The position numbers and the translations under genes were made by a program. Shown one piece after another: positions 36,840 through 46,929 of a DNA stretch of 64,000 nucleotides (position 1 is the first letter of the stretch; the number at the start of each line of letters is the position of its first letter). Below the pieces are notes generated by a model, which did no database searches, was not told where the DNA came from, and saw only the letters and a list, made by a program, of their open reading frames with translations. Origin of the DNA: Atherinomorus stipes (Eukaryota > Chordata > Actinopteri > Atheriniformes > Atherinidae); the NCBI GenBank assembly GCA_023101725.1, contig JALJCO010013366.1, positions 124,001 through 188,000 on the forward strand, read 5' to 3'.

Positions 36840-39170
36840 CTATTTCTGCTTCTGCCTTTTTTTTGCTTGATTTGTGCACAATGGATTGATATCATAACCA
36901 CTAACAGGTACATCATCTATGATTATTGCATAGTCTTCCTCATCTACTACACAACAGTTTTTTGATTTGACATGTTTCTTAACTCCTCCTTCAACTAAAC
37001 TCTTATCTGTAGTATTATTACCTGTAGAAGTTACCATATTCTCTTTGCAGGATCCATAACATGAGTCTGTGTTGGGCTGGTGAACTTGAACACTGACATA
37101 ATGCTGACTGTTACAGTTAGCTAAAGAAAGTTCCTGAAGTGTTGGGTGAGCATTCTTACGGGTATGCAGCAGCAAGCCATCATTATATGTACAAATACTT
37201 GACCTTAAGCAATCAGCTGAAGCCTGAATTTCCTCTTCTGTAGCCCACTTGCCAACAACTTGCATCTCTGACATCCTGAGATATTCTGACCCTGAGGAAT
37301 ACTTATTTTTCAAATTAGTTCCGTGTGTGCCAGGATTACGTTGTAACTGCTTTGCAACAGCATATCTAATTGTCCTGTGAATCTTCAGAAAGCCGCTAAT
37401 AGCCTGACTGACTGACCTAAAGAAATGTTCTCCAACACCAAGTATTTGATCTAGCTTGGAAGGAGCCCCCAAAATACCATCTACAGATGAGACTGGATCT
37501 ATTTTCAGTGACTCTGTAGTGATTTTTTTACACAAAGCATCTGCTACCTGTTTAGAAACAGAGTTAAACTCTAAACTCTTGTTCATTACATCACTGACAA
37601 ATACAACCTCAGAACTGAATTCATCAGCATCAGTGTGCTTTGCCTTCCTCGATGTATTATTTAGCAATGATGCCATACACTTTCCCCCTCTCTGATGATC
37701 TGTACATGGCATCGACTGAACGCTGCATCCTTGACTTAAACTAGACCCTACTACAACCTCTGTTACGTCTTCATCCGCTTCTAAATCTATACACACGTGA
37801 CTGCTAACAACTGATTTTGTGCTCGTTATACTTACACCACTTAACTCAAAGGATTTTGGGCTATCCTGAAATACTTCTGCAAACCGCAGACCTGCAAACC
37901 TGCAGATATACTGATATACTTCCTCAAGAGATCTAAAATAAAGAGCAACACTCTTTCCCGTCTGTTCAACCATTCCATCTGAACTTCGTGCATGGGAATC
38001 AACGACAGCATATTGTCCATCTTCATGAATAATAGCACATGTACTGTCACATAATGTAAATAAGCAAGTGTCATACTTATTATACAACTTTTCTAAACCT
38101 TCCAGGAGAGGAGTGTTAGCTCCTGCATCAATACAGTCACCCTGAGAAACATCAACTTCTCCTGCTACATAATCACCGTACTCAAACTGAAAGTCATGTC
38201 CGTCGAAAGAAACACCTTTGGGCAAATCTGGCACACTAAGTGTTACCGCTGCTGCACTGATTGAATTATTATTCCTCAAATGAGTGTACAGCTTATCACC
38301 TAACACTAGAACCTTATCCAGTGTGGATGACTGCCATGTAAACACACTGTCAACTATATGCTTTGCTAAAGCAACCAAACTGATAGCAGCACACTGAAGC
38401 CCACCATATTTGAATCTACAATCACCCTGATGAAAGGTCCCCCTGACTGATAAAACTCTTGAACTGTTGTCCTGCCAGCTGTTAACGAACGCTTTCTGTA
38501 CAGAGATGCTACTGACAGCATACCACTTGGCATCTAGAGACTTTCTCAGATTGTCAACATGATGCATCAAGTCACTGAAACACTTTTTAAACACTACAGA
38601 TGTCCTATTTTCACACCACAATCCCCCATCACAGCTAACAACAAAATAACCCTGATGCTGAATTACAAGACTTATGACATGATCGAGAGCCAATAAACAC
38701 ATCCCATTTCTCAACAGCAACTCCTGCAGCTTCTCACTAACCTCACTCTCCCACTTCAACAAACCAAAGGATCTATAGAGTAACTTCCCAACATTTACTT
38801 TCCATTTATACCCAGAAATATTACACTCTTCAACCAACTTGGAAAATTCAAGGTTTACATCACTAACTTGCCTTTTCATAGCTACATCTGCAGCTAACTT
38901 CTTCCCTTCATTACTAATGTCATCTTTATCTGATTGTTGCCAGGTACAAACTGGACACACTAAATGATAAACTGCTGCAACAACACAGCATGACATTACA
39001 GTATCTAAGTTTGAATGACTAGAATTGCTACCGAATGAACCTCCAGGAACAAAAGTCACAGGTTTGTCTTTAGAACAAAAACAAGAATTCGTGGAAATGT
39101 TGTTACTCTTGTCTGATGTTTGCAGACACTGCATGTCCTCATTCTTCTTCTTCGACAAAGACGCACACTC
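36840..39170 (-). CDS. C76/OTU-like gene, large terminal exon
   Basis: The acceptor TTGTTTAG opens a 777-codon exon including stop. It carries both C76-like copies and the OTU-like domain. Copy 1 ends QGYFVVSCDGG where copy 2 has GQYAVVDSHARSSDG. Copy 2 starts GTFHQGDCRFKYGGLQCAAI. The OTU-like part reads LGVGEHFFRSVSQAISG, HRTIRYAVAKQL, GKWATEEEIQASAD and finally QHYVSV. The last residues are Lys/Arg/Gln-rich. Confidence 0.88.
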   Translation of the reverse strand, partial: ECASLSKKKNEDMQCLQTSDKSNNISTNSCFCSKDKPVTFVPGGSFGSNSSHSNLDTVMSCCVVAAVYHLVCPVCTWQQSDKDDISNEGKKLAADVAMKRQVSDVNLEFSKLVEECNISGYKWKVNVGKLLYRSFGLLKWESEVSEKLQELLLRNGMCLLALDHVISLVIQHQGYFVVSCDGGLWCENRTSVVFKKCFSDLMHHVDNLRKSLDAKWYAVSSISVQKAFVNSWQDNSSRVLSVRGTFHQGDCRFKYGGLQCAAISLVALAKHIVDSVFTWQSSTLDKVLVLGDKLYTHLRNNNSISAAAVTLSVPDLPKGVSFDGHDFQFEYGDYVAGEVDVSQGDCIDAGANTPLLEGLEKLYNKYDTCLFTLCDSTCAIIHEDGQYAVVDSHARSSDGMVEQTGKSVALYFRSLEEVYQYICRFAGLRFAEVFQDSPKSFELSGVSITSTKSVVSSHVCIDLEADEDVTEVVVGSSLSQGCSVQSMPCTDHQRGGKCMASLLNNTSRKAKHTDADEFSSEVVFVSDVMNKSLEFNSVSKQVADALCKKITTESLKIDPVSSVDGILGAPSKLDQILGVGEHFFRSVSQAISGFLKIHRTIRYAVAKQLQRNPGTHGTNLKNKYSSGSEYLRMSEMQVVGKWATEEEIQASADCLRSSICTYNDGLLLHTRKNAHPTLQELSLANCNSQHYVSVQVHQPNTDSCYGSCKENMVTSTGNNTTDKSLVEGGVKKHVKSKNCCVVDEEDYAIIIDDVPVSGYDINPLCTNQAKKRQKQK

Positions 39171-41283
39171 CTAAACAACATCAAAGACAACATTAATTTA
39201 CCAATAAAATATTACATATTTGACATAAATAAATGCGACATTACTTGCAAGAAGGATACCAACCTGATGACCCCAAACTGGATAAGCTGTTTGGAAAATG
39301 AATGAATGAAGGTACACAAAATTTACTTCGTTACTTAGTAAACTAAGTATTGGTTAACTATCTATTAGTGTACATGCAGCCCAGCCTTATTAGGAGACTA
39401 TTGACTAGTTACTGGGAAAACAAAGAGGAATTAATCAGAAATTAATGGATAGCTAGTTCCTTTGTTTTCCTGAATAAGAAGCCATTCATTCCTAACAGTT
39501 GTACCCTGATGAGGCTGGGCTGTGTGCTTACCAGTAAGTTCTGATAAACTACCGACTAGTTTCTGATTGTTTCTTAAGGTGTAAAGTAACTCAGCAAATT
39601 TTGTGTTCCTTATTATAAAGTGTTACCACATTTTATTATTAGACTGAAATTCTGAAACAGTAAGTACTGCTGGTCAGAAGAAGAGACACCTGAAACAGAA
39701 GCAGGTATGTTATGTTGTATTATGATGTCATTGTGTTACTAACTTAACTGATCATGATATTAATTGTGTGTGGCTTTAAAACTAATTGTTTGATGTTTTT
39801 TGATTGTTTGTTTTGTTTTGTTTTTCAAAATCATTTTCTGTTTTTGAAAGAGTGCAGTCACACCAAGCATTAGAATTGGTGGTCAATACAAAGCTTCACT
39901 GAAAAATGTGAGAACCCACGCGTACACGGGGAGAACATGCAAACTCCACACAGGAAGTGGAGTACACACTGTACAGTACAGGTAGGTAGGTGTGTACCTG
40001 TAAAGTGTTATCACTTGTGCAATAACTGTTAAAAGCATTGCTATAAAATAAATGTACTCTAAAAAATTATTTGCATTTACTTCTAACCAATTGCTCACAC
40101 TCAATAAACTTATTACCTGACTGCATGAAGAGGCATGGGCATCAGGGTTTGATGGCATCACCCTATCCATCGCAACCAGTAATTCAGTGGAGAATTTCAT
40201 AGGATTCAGAGGAAGGTAACATTCATAAAATGTTATCTGAGGAACAGACCCCTGGAAATAGAATATTACATATTACTTTTAATAACAAGCTTGAGACAAA
40301 AGGATACAAAAGAATGACTGACAGACCACAAAAAAGATTAAAAACCTGTTGCTGCTTTGCTGTCTCCTTTGGTGATGTAGAAGCATCTAGATCCTCCCCA
40401 GAATGTTTTTTCTTTAATAAAAAATTAAGTTTTATCCATAAATTATGTTTGTCTAACAATGTGACCATTTTATGTTTCCTACAAAAAACATTAATCACTT
40501 GAAGCAGTGTCATACCTTGCTTTGTAAACCCACTGCCATCTCAGAAGAATGTGGGTGTGGTACAGAGACATTTTTCACAGGTGTCTTCAAAACCTTCTTC
40601 TGCACTTGAGGTTGAGGAAACATTCTGCACTCGACTGGTGGCACATTTGAAACAACATCAAGCTGCTCAAACTTCAGCTCAAACAGCAGCTCAATCAACT
40701 TTGGTATTCCCTTATCATCACTGAGAAGAACCTGCAACTGAACAAAACCCAAGACAAAATTATAATTTTAAAAACAAATACAAAACACATAATGCTTTCT
40801 TGTTTCATGTGATACTAACACATCTTCTAAAATTCACACACAGTAGCAAAAAAAATTCCACACATAAACCATCCTGCGCCCACAAGTCAAAATAATCCAA
40901 TAATCACTGGTGAATCATTCACTTTAAATAACATTTTTAACATTAATGTAGGCTACCTCACATTTAAATTTACCTTCTTTTCAGGGGTCAGTTCAGGAAT
41001 AATCAACTTATGTTGCGGTCCTGCTTGTTCACTCAATTTCCCTTCCTTATATTGATGGTGACCAGTGCCCCTCTTTCTCACTAAAAAAAAAAAAAAAAAA
41101 AAAAAGATAAGTATGACAACACTTTCAGTATTTTCACAAAAACATGCAAAAACTACAGAAAAAATAAAAACATACCAGGGGCCTGCTTACTGAAACACCA
41201 TCCCAAAGTCCTCCTTAAACTGCTCTGCTTTGAGGTTTTCTCTTTGGAAGCATCAGATCGTTGACCCTTTGCTTTTGGCATCT
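36840..41283 (-). CDS. Six-exon gene: tandem C76-like cysteine protease domains plus OTU-like domain
   Basis: The predicted protein is 988 residues. It joins exons 41281-41176, 41080-40974, 40737-40516, 40411-40346, 40251-40117 and 39170-36840; each has GT/AG sites and every phase agrees. Start: ATG at 41281, two bases after an acceptor, so a noncoding exon lies upstream. Residues 1-212 are basic and unassigned. Residues 251-421 look like a degenerate and 454-636 like an intact herpesvirus tegument-type deubiquitinase domain (C76), with Gln460, Cys472, Asp603 and His605. Residues 776-907 resemble an OTU domain with His794 where the Cys should be. The tail is KKRQKQK. A deubiquitinase or ubiquitin-binding role is inferred from fold only. 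It could be a domesticated gene or cargo of a large transposon; no transposase or terminal repeats were found nearby. The frame is fully open, which argues for selection or recent arrival. Confidence 0.8.
39309..39611. repeat. Foldback (hairpin) element in intron of the C76/OTU-like gene
   Basis: AAGGTACACAAAATTTACTT at the left and AGCAAATTTTGTGTTCCTT at the right are imperfect reverse complements. A second inner pair, GCAGCCCAGCCTTATTAGG (39376-39394) against CCTGATGAGGCTGGGCTG (39506-39523), shows that the pairing continues inward. Non-coding. Confidence 0.7.
40117..40251 (-). CDS. C76/OTU-like gene, coding exon 5
   Basis: It is 45 codons in phase 0, between TTTCCAG and GTAATA. It reads ITFYECYLPL, then TELLVAMDRVMPSNPDAHAS, and ends in SCSQ. 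No domain recognised. It is followed by a 946-base intron holding a foldback element. Confidence 0.68.
40346..40411 (-). CDS. C76/OTU-like gene, coding exon 4 (22 codons)
   Basis: A small phase-0 exon with acceptor ATTAAAG and donor GTTTTT. It encodes a charged linker ending AKQQQ. The weak donor makes skipping possible; skipping would keep the frame. Confidence 0.6.
40516..40737 (-). CDS. C76/OTU-like gene, coding exon 3
   Basis: It is 74 codons in phase 0, between a GTTCAG acceptor and a GTATGA donor. It contains the helical, acidic segment IPKLIELLFELKFEQLD followed by Pro-rich sequence. This could be a protein-interaction helix; no family match is claimed. Confidence 0.72.
40974..41080 (-). 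CDS. C76/OTU-like gene, coding exon 2
   Basis: A long T-rich tract and TAG acceptor precede it; the donor is GTAAAT. The split codon gives Val, then a basic segment, ending ELTPEKK in phase 0. No domain recognised. Confidence 0.7.
41176..41283 (-). CDS. C76/OTU-like gene, first coding exon
   Basis: The acceptor TTATTGTCAG is followed by AG and then ATG at 41281. The exon encodes a short basic stretch beginning MPKAKGQRSD and ends before GTATG in phase 1. No hydrophobic signal peptide is present, which fits a cytosolic or nuclear protein. Confidence 0.7.
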
Positions 41284-41463
41284 CTGACAATAACAAAAAA
41301 TTCTTCAATTTTTCATATAACATACAATAAAAACACTCATTTCTTGTGAAAAAAAATCCTTTGATAGAAATTTTGTCTTCTATCACCTATTTACTGCATT
41401 TCTGGAAGTTTAAAGTAGTAATAAAACAAATAATTACATGAACATGAACCAAACTGTGCTTAC

Positions 41464-41520
41464 CTTGAAAGGTGACATTTATGCAGACACAACGAAAATA
41501 AATGAAAACAAAAAAAAAAG
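41464..41520 (-). other. Possible 5' untranslated exon of the C76/OTU-like gene
   Basis: On the minus strand, CACCTTTCAAG followed by GTAAGCAC is a near-consensus donor. It lies 180 bases before the acceptor that starts the ATG exon. The 5' edge of this exon and the promoter cannot be fixed from sequence. Confidence 0.45.
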
Positions 41521-42671
41521 ATGAAAAAAAACAAGGTTCCTACACAAATTTTAAGTTTATCCATACTAATTTAAAATGAAAGACTGAATGCAGTAAAAGC
41601 TGGAGAAATCCATTAAACCAGTACAGAGCTGCCTAGAACCACGTATCTGAATGGTGAATGGTACCAGATCTCCCAGATATGAGCATCTACGAGCGAACAG
41701 TAAGAGCCAAAGGGCCAATCAGCGCTCTGGGATGAAAACTGGGCAAAATGCTAGACTCCCCATTTGTTACCAAGTAAGATGCTCCTTGAAAACCTCTTGA
41801 GACCTGAGCTTTTGTGTTTGTGTGTGTGTGTGTATGTTTGTTCTGGTTTTAATGTTTGTAAAAAGTATGGGCATAATAACTATAGAAATGAATTATGTCT
41901 TGGTACGATAAATAGTTTCTGGAAAAAAAATAAGGACAACAGGTTTTATTTATATGGAATGAAGCATGGAGGGAAGTGACAATATAATGACCTTGTATGA
42001 AGATGCAGGGTCTCAGGAGGTTCATAACATTTGTCCAAGCATGGAAAAACATGTGACACTTGCAATAAATTTGCTTTAAAAGCATGTGATATTCTTTTAA
42101 AACCTGCAAATATATTTGTGACTGTTTTATTAAGCTTTAAGTAACCCCCTCATTGGAACAATTTCCCTGGTGGTTAACTGAGAAACCTGCAAATGCACTC
42201 TGCTTATATTTTTAATACTGCTGACAATCTTACTTTGGTAAGACTTTTAGAACCGTTAAGTATTTCTCAGTCGTTTTGTTGCATTTCTCACAACAGAATT
42301 AAAATTCTCATAACTATTACTGTAGTTCAAACTCCACAACAATTAGTCTTTTGTGCACATCAGTGTAGCATATCTCATTGCATTGATCAAATTACAAATG
42401 CTTTTGGACTCGTAGTTGCTTTCATACACTTCTCTGCTATTTCATGACGTTATGATTTGCTTTGATCCTATCAGTCAAAATTAAATATACTTACAACTGC
42501 AGAATGGTCAATCTCCATAAAACTGATAGTCCTTATTTCAATATATATAAGGACTATTTATAAAGCTGATTTTATACATATATGTTTTTGTTTTGTTTTT
42601 TTCCTCCTGGAAAGTCTCCTAAAATCAAATTTGCTCACAGCTGATCCTCAGCTTTCACTGATCAGGAGGTA

Positions 42672-42750
42672 CAGGAACGTGCTCAGGATTTTTTAAGGGC
42701 AGTTGCTCAAACCTGAAAAAGGGGCATTTCCTCCTCCCTCCGCCACTGGA
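42672..42750. repeat. Truncated copy of the hAT-like element found at 44253-45151
   Basis: The first 57 bases, starting CAGGAACGTGCTCAGG, match the inverted right end of the larger element almost base for base (through AACCTGAAAAAGGGGCAT). Confidence 0.75.
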
Positions 42751-43023
42751 AAAAAAAAAAATCACACTTGATAGGCATGTCTTGTCAGAGAGCATGTCTT
42801 TAACTATAAACTTTAAAACAATGAATGAACAATGAATCACTGATTATTCTTATGTTATTAAAAGGCCTGGGAGAAGCACTTGCATGTTGTTCTGGTTCTA
42901 CAGAAAATCTTTCAAAAGGTCTGTAAAATATACTTTTACTGTAATAATATCTTGCATAATTACCCATCTGGTCTCGCCTTGTGGCTTGTCTTGCTCCTCT
43001 CCACCTGAGACTTGTTGCATTTC

Positions 43024-43241
43024 CAGGGAGTGCAGAATTATAAGGCAAATGAGTATCTTTACCGCATCATCCTCTTAATGCATGTTGTCTTACTCCAAGC
43101 TGTATAGGCTGAAAGCCTACAACCAATAAAGCATATCAGGTGATGTGCATCTCTGTAATGAGAAGGGCTGTGGTCTAATGACATCAACCCCCTACATCAG
43201 GTGTCAAAATACTCATTTGCCTAATAATTCTGCACTCCCTG
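43024..43241. repeat. 218-base MITE with 32-base terminal inverted repeats
   Basis: The ends CAGGGAGTGCAGAATTATAA and TTCTGCACTCCCTG form inverted repeats of 32 bases with one mismatch. The interior also folds (GTATAGGCTGAAAGCCTAC). Non-autonomous. Confidence 0.88.
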
Positions 43242-43914
43242 TCATCTTTAGTGTATATAAACATTTACAATTAGAGGATTAAAGTGGAAATAGTCCATAA
43301 ATGAAAGGACACATAAAGCAGCTTATCTATTGACATTTTTTCATGTCTCTTTCACCTGCTGGCTTGCTGCTTTGCAACCAGCCCTGTAGTGATGCCCTTT
43401 GCTGCCTCCCTCAGCTGTCTCTCCTTGTCCTGAGTCCTCCTACACTAGTTAAGTTAATTGCATACTGAGCATCATCAGTAAAACACAAATCATTCTATAA
43501 GCATCATGTTTGGTTTGTACTTAAATTGTATCTGAAGGTTCCTGCTCTGATTCTTTACTGCTGCACCATAGTGCTGGCCTTCTCCCTCTTTGTAAAGAGA
43601 TCCAAGAGTCACCATTATTCGCTCCATGTTGCCTGGCAAAGATGGGGGGGAGGGAGAAGGAGGCGAGGGCGCATCTGCACCCTTTTCACAGCCTGACAGA
43701 AAGAGGAGAGTGTCACAGAAACCTTTGTGTATGTCAGAAAGAGGGTGACCAGTGAAATGGCATTATCAATACAGTACCTCCCATTTGATTAATTAGAATC
43801 TCATTCTAAATAAATCACAGCTGAATTTAACCTCACCAGAATGAATACTAGACACTAATGCCAAACATCTGAGAAAAAAAAAAAAAAAAAAACAGTGAAT
43901 GAATATCTTTATTG

Positions 43915-43917
<3 letters not shown>

Positions 43918-43949
<32 letters not shown>
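43918..43949. repeat. AG microsatellite
   Basis: Pure (AG)n of about 16 units next to two A homopolymers. Confidence 0.9.
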
Positions 43950-43955
<6 letters not shown>

Positions 43956-44252
43956 AAAAAAACACTCTAAAGTGACCTGAGCCAGCATTAAACTCCATAA
44001 CCTAGAAAAATTACCACCCACGGACCACCTAATGTTTGCTTGTCCTTCCACAGAAAGACTGCTGTGTTTACTTTGCTTTAATTATAATTATGCTTTCTCA
44101 GAATATGTGTACAGGCTTCAGGATCAAAAATATTAACTTTCAGACCATGCTGCTGGGTAAATTTTTACAAACAGAAGGATATGTTTTACTTTTCTGTAGC
44201 CTACATGTACAAGGGTGCATGATCAATGTCATGTTATCATCACACCAATGCT

Positions 44253-45151
44253 CAGGGACGTGCTCAGGGCACGGCTCAGGTTGCCCAGGCAACTGCCCGC
44301 TTGCCCTCCTCCACTAAAATTGCCCCTCATGGAGAAAAAATGAATAAAAGAAAAAAATTTGAATAGTTAATAGTGTCCTAAGTGCAGAATTTAACTAAAA
44401 TAAGACCATCATAATATATTCTAAATAATATCAAATACTCATGAGGAGAGTAAGTTGTGAGAGCTCAGGTCCTTCTGCCACAAGTTTACAGCTGTTCGCG
44501 ACGAACGTCACAGGCTGGCAGGAGCGCGCTCGTCGCGCTGTGGCGGACTGAGCACCGGGAGCACCGAACTGGCCCGCTGGGCCGACAGTCAGGTCGCGCT
44601 GGATATTTAAATAAACAATCCGTCATGTGTCTCATTAGTGCATCTACCCCACTGAAGCTCACACAGCGTAGCAGCGTTGGGCAGAAACAAACACACCCTC
44701 CTCTTTCTGGCAGGCGGTGAAAACGGTGCAGATGCGCCCTCGCCCCCTTCCCCCTCCTCCCCCATCTTTGCCGAGGCAACATGCAGCGAAATCGTCAGGC
44801 CATGAGGAAAGGTGGACCAGAGAGGAGTCTCACAATGAAAGAAGCACAGGCCAGAGATGCAGACAAGTTCTGCAAGATAACCGACATGTTTGTCAGTGAA
44901 GGAGCAGGTGAGACAACAGAGCATCCAGCACCACTAGCTCGTGATTGTTACTCAACAACGGTGATAAACTATTCATTAATAAGGAGGAGCTGATGGCTAA
45001 AACTAACTTGATAAAACAAAAGTTTAAAGTTGTAAGAAAAGATGTTGCAAATTTTAGAAGATGGTCAACTACATAAAAGCAAGATAATGAATATGAATGC
45101 CCCTTTTTCAGGTTTGAGCAACTGCCCTTAAAAATCCTGAGCATGTCCCTG
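44253..45151 (+). mobile_element. hAT-like element carrying a transposase N-terminal exon
   Basis: The terminal repeats CAGGGACGTGCTCAGG (44253-44268) and CCTGAGCATGTCCCTG (45136-45151) match at 15 of 16; CAGGG ends are usual for hAT elements. The GC-rich centre holds an ATG at 44781 with a basic, charged frame including KFCKITDMF, which resembles the start of ZMYM/ZBED-like hAT transposases in fish. GCAG followed by GTGAGA (44906) looks like a splice donor ending that exon. The catalytic part is missing, so this is a deletion derivative. Confidence 0.6.
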
Positions 45152-45823
45152 CTGATAAATATAGCCTAGTGTAAGGGGAAAATATAATATACAGAAAGGA
45201 TTATACTTCAAACTCATGATGATTGTGAAACTACATATTTATCCCTTTATATGTCAAAACTTATGATTGTTGCACCCCAAATTGTCCAACTCTTCACGTC
45301 ATGCATGAATATATTATTGTCAGGTGAAGGATAGTACAGATGCAGGAGGAGATGCTGGAGGAACGAAAGTGAAGGAGAAGCTGAAGGTGGTGGAGGAGAA
45401 GAGGCAGGAGGCTCACAGGTGAGGTTGAAAGAATAAACATTAGTCATGAGATAAAACATTGTGACAAATGTTAGGAGATAATCTGTATCAGAGCTTTCAA
45501 AGTTCAAACACCTATATCTACATATTTTACCAGATGAAAGAAGCAAACTGGCCAGGTACAGTTTTTTATTGAGGCTGGCGTATTAAAAAGTCTGTGTAAA
45601 TGTGTCAATGTATTATTTTATTGGTAAGAAATAAGGTGAGCGATAGGGCTGCACAATTAACCGTCAAAAGATTGCGATCTCCATTCACACATACATGTGA
45701 TCTCATTTCTACCCACAATGATTCTGAAGCATTTTTAATCACCAGCTGCATCACAAATAAAAGTTTCCATTCTTCACAGATTTTTTTCAAGCACCCTTAA
45801 ATGCAGCACTGCCGTTGCTTCTA

Positions 45824-46270
45824 GAGATGCCTAATACCAATACCTGGATCGAATATCGGCTCCAATACTGACTTATTAGCTGGATCGGATATCGGATGAA
45901 TTCAACCGATCCAGCATTCCGATCCAGACATTTCCTTTTTTAAATTTTTGTTTTTTATTAATATCATACACAGCAATGCAGTTACAGCAATCTAGTCACT
46001 TCAATTCTATGTTTGGAACGCCGGTTACATCATCACGCAGGGCAGAGGAGTGACATTAATTTTTTTTTTTGCTGCTAATGTACACTTTGTTATTTATTAA
46101 TAAATATTATTAGGTATATTTATATCTGTGTTAATTTACCTTTTTTTAAACAAGGCTAAATGTTGATTTCAAGCCTGATGCCCTCACTCACATGTCAAGG
46201 TATACGGTTCATTCATTTGTATCAGATCGGTATCAGCCGATACACTTGACCCAGGTTTCGGTATCGGACT
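45824..46270. repeat. Inverted-repeat MITE with ATCGGAT-type ends
   Basis: Left-side CCAATACCTGGATCGAATATCGG and right-side CCGATACACTTGACC...GGTATCGG pair imperfectly. Several GATCGG/CCGATC motifs cluster at both edges. Non-coding AT-rich centre. Confidence 0.5.
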
Positions 46271-46929
46271 GGATTGGACTTTGCAGCTGCAGTCGTCCTC
46301 CGAACTGCTAGCAATTCTATCCTTCTCACTTCTTCTCTGTTCTTACATTAAATTCATTATTCATGTACCATATAAATATCTATAGTTTTCATATATAAAA
46401 AAAACAAAAAAACATATTTCCAATTAGATTATCTGTAAATACTTGGTGAACAAAAACTGTAACAGGGAGTCACCCTATTGAAATGACTGAGGTAGAACCT
46501 ATTGTACAAGTTCACAATGAGATAAAGAATATATGTATGAAACTGAGACTGCAGACCTCTGCCAAGCAGCTCAGTGTCTCATAGTGTCCTATCTTGGAAT
46601 GAGAAAGAATCCTTAAAAAACTCCTGGATCCAGACGATGATCCAGATCAACACCACAATTTAATCAGTTCTCCCTTGTGCTATCATCAACATTCCCTAAA
46701 AAATTAATCCAAATCCATTCATAACTTTTTGAGTTAGTTTTTCTAACCAACCAACAGACAGACAAATGCCTGCAATTACATCACCTCCACGGCACAGATA
46801 AAAACAGAAAAAGGAAAGAAAGAGATATTTCTGACTTTTCTGGTTATGAGGAAGGGGACAGTTTAGACTGAAACAAAGCCCAGCCCCATCAGCTTCCAAC
46901 ATGGTGCTAAGTCAATTGTGTAGATCCGA

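Noticed and set aside
43911..43950. Possible CRISPR-like or satellite array at the AG run
   Set aside because: It is a simple dinucleotide microsatellite without spacers.
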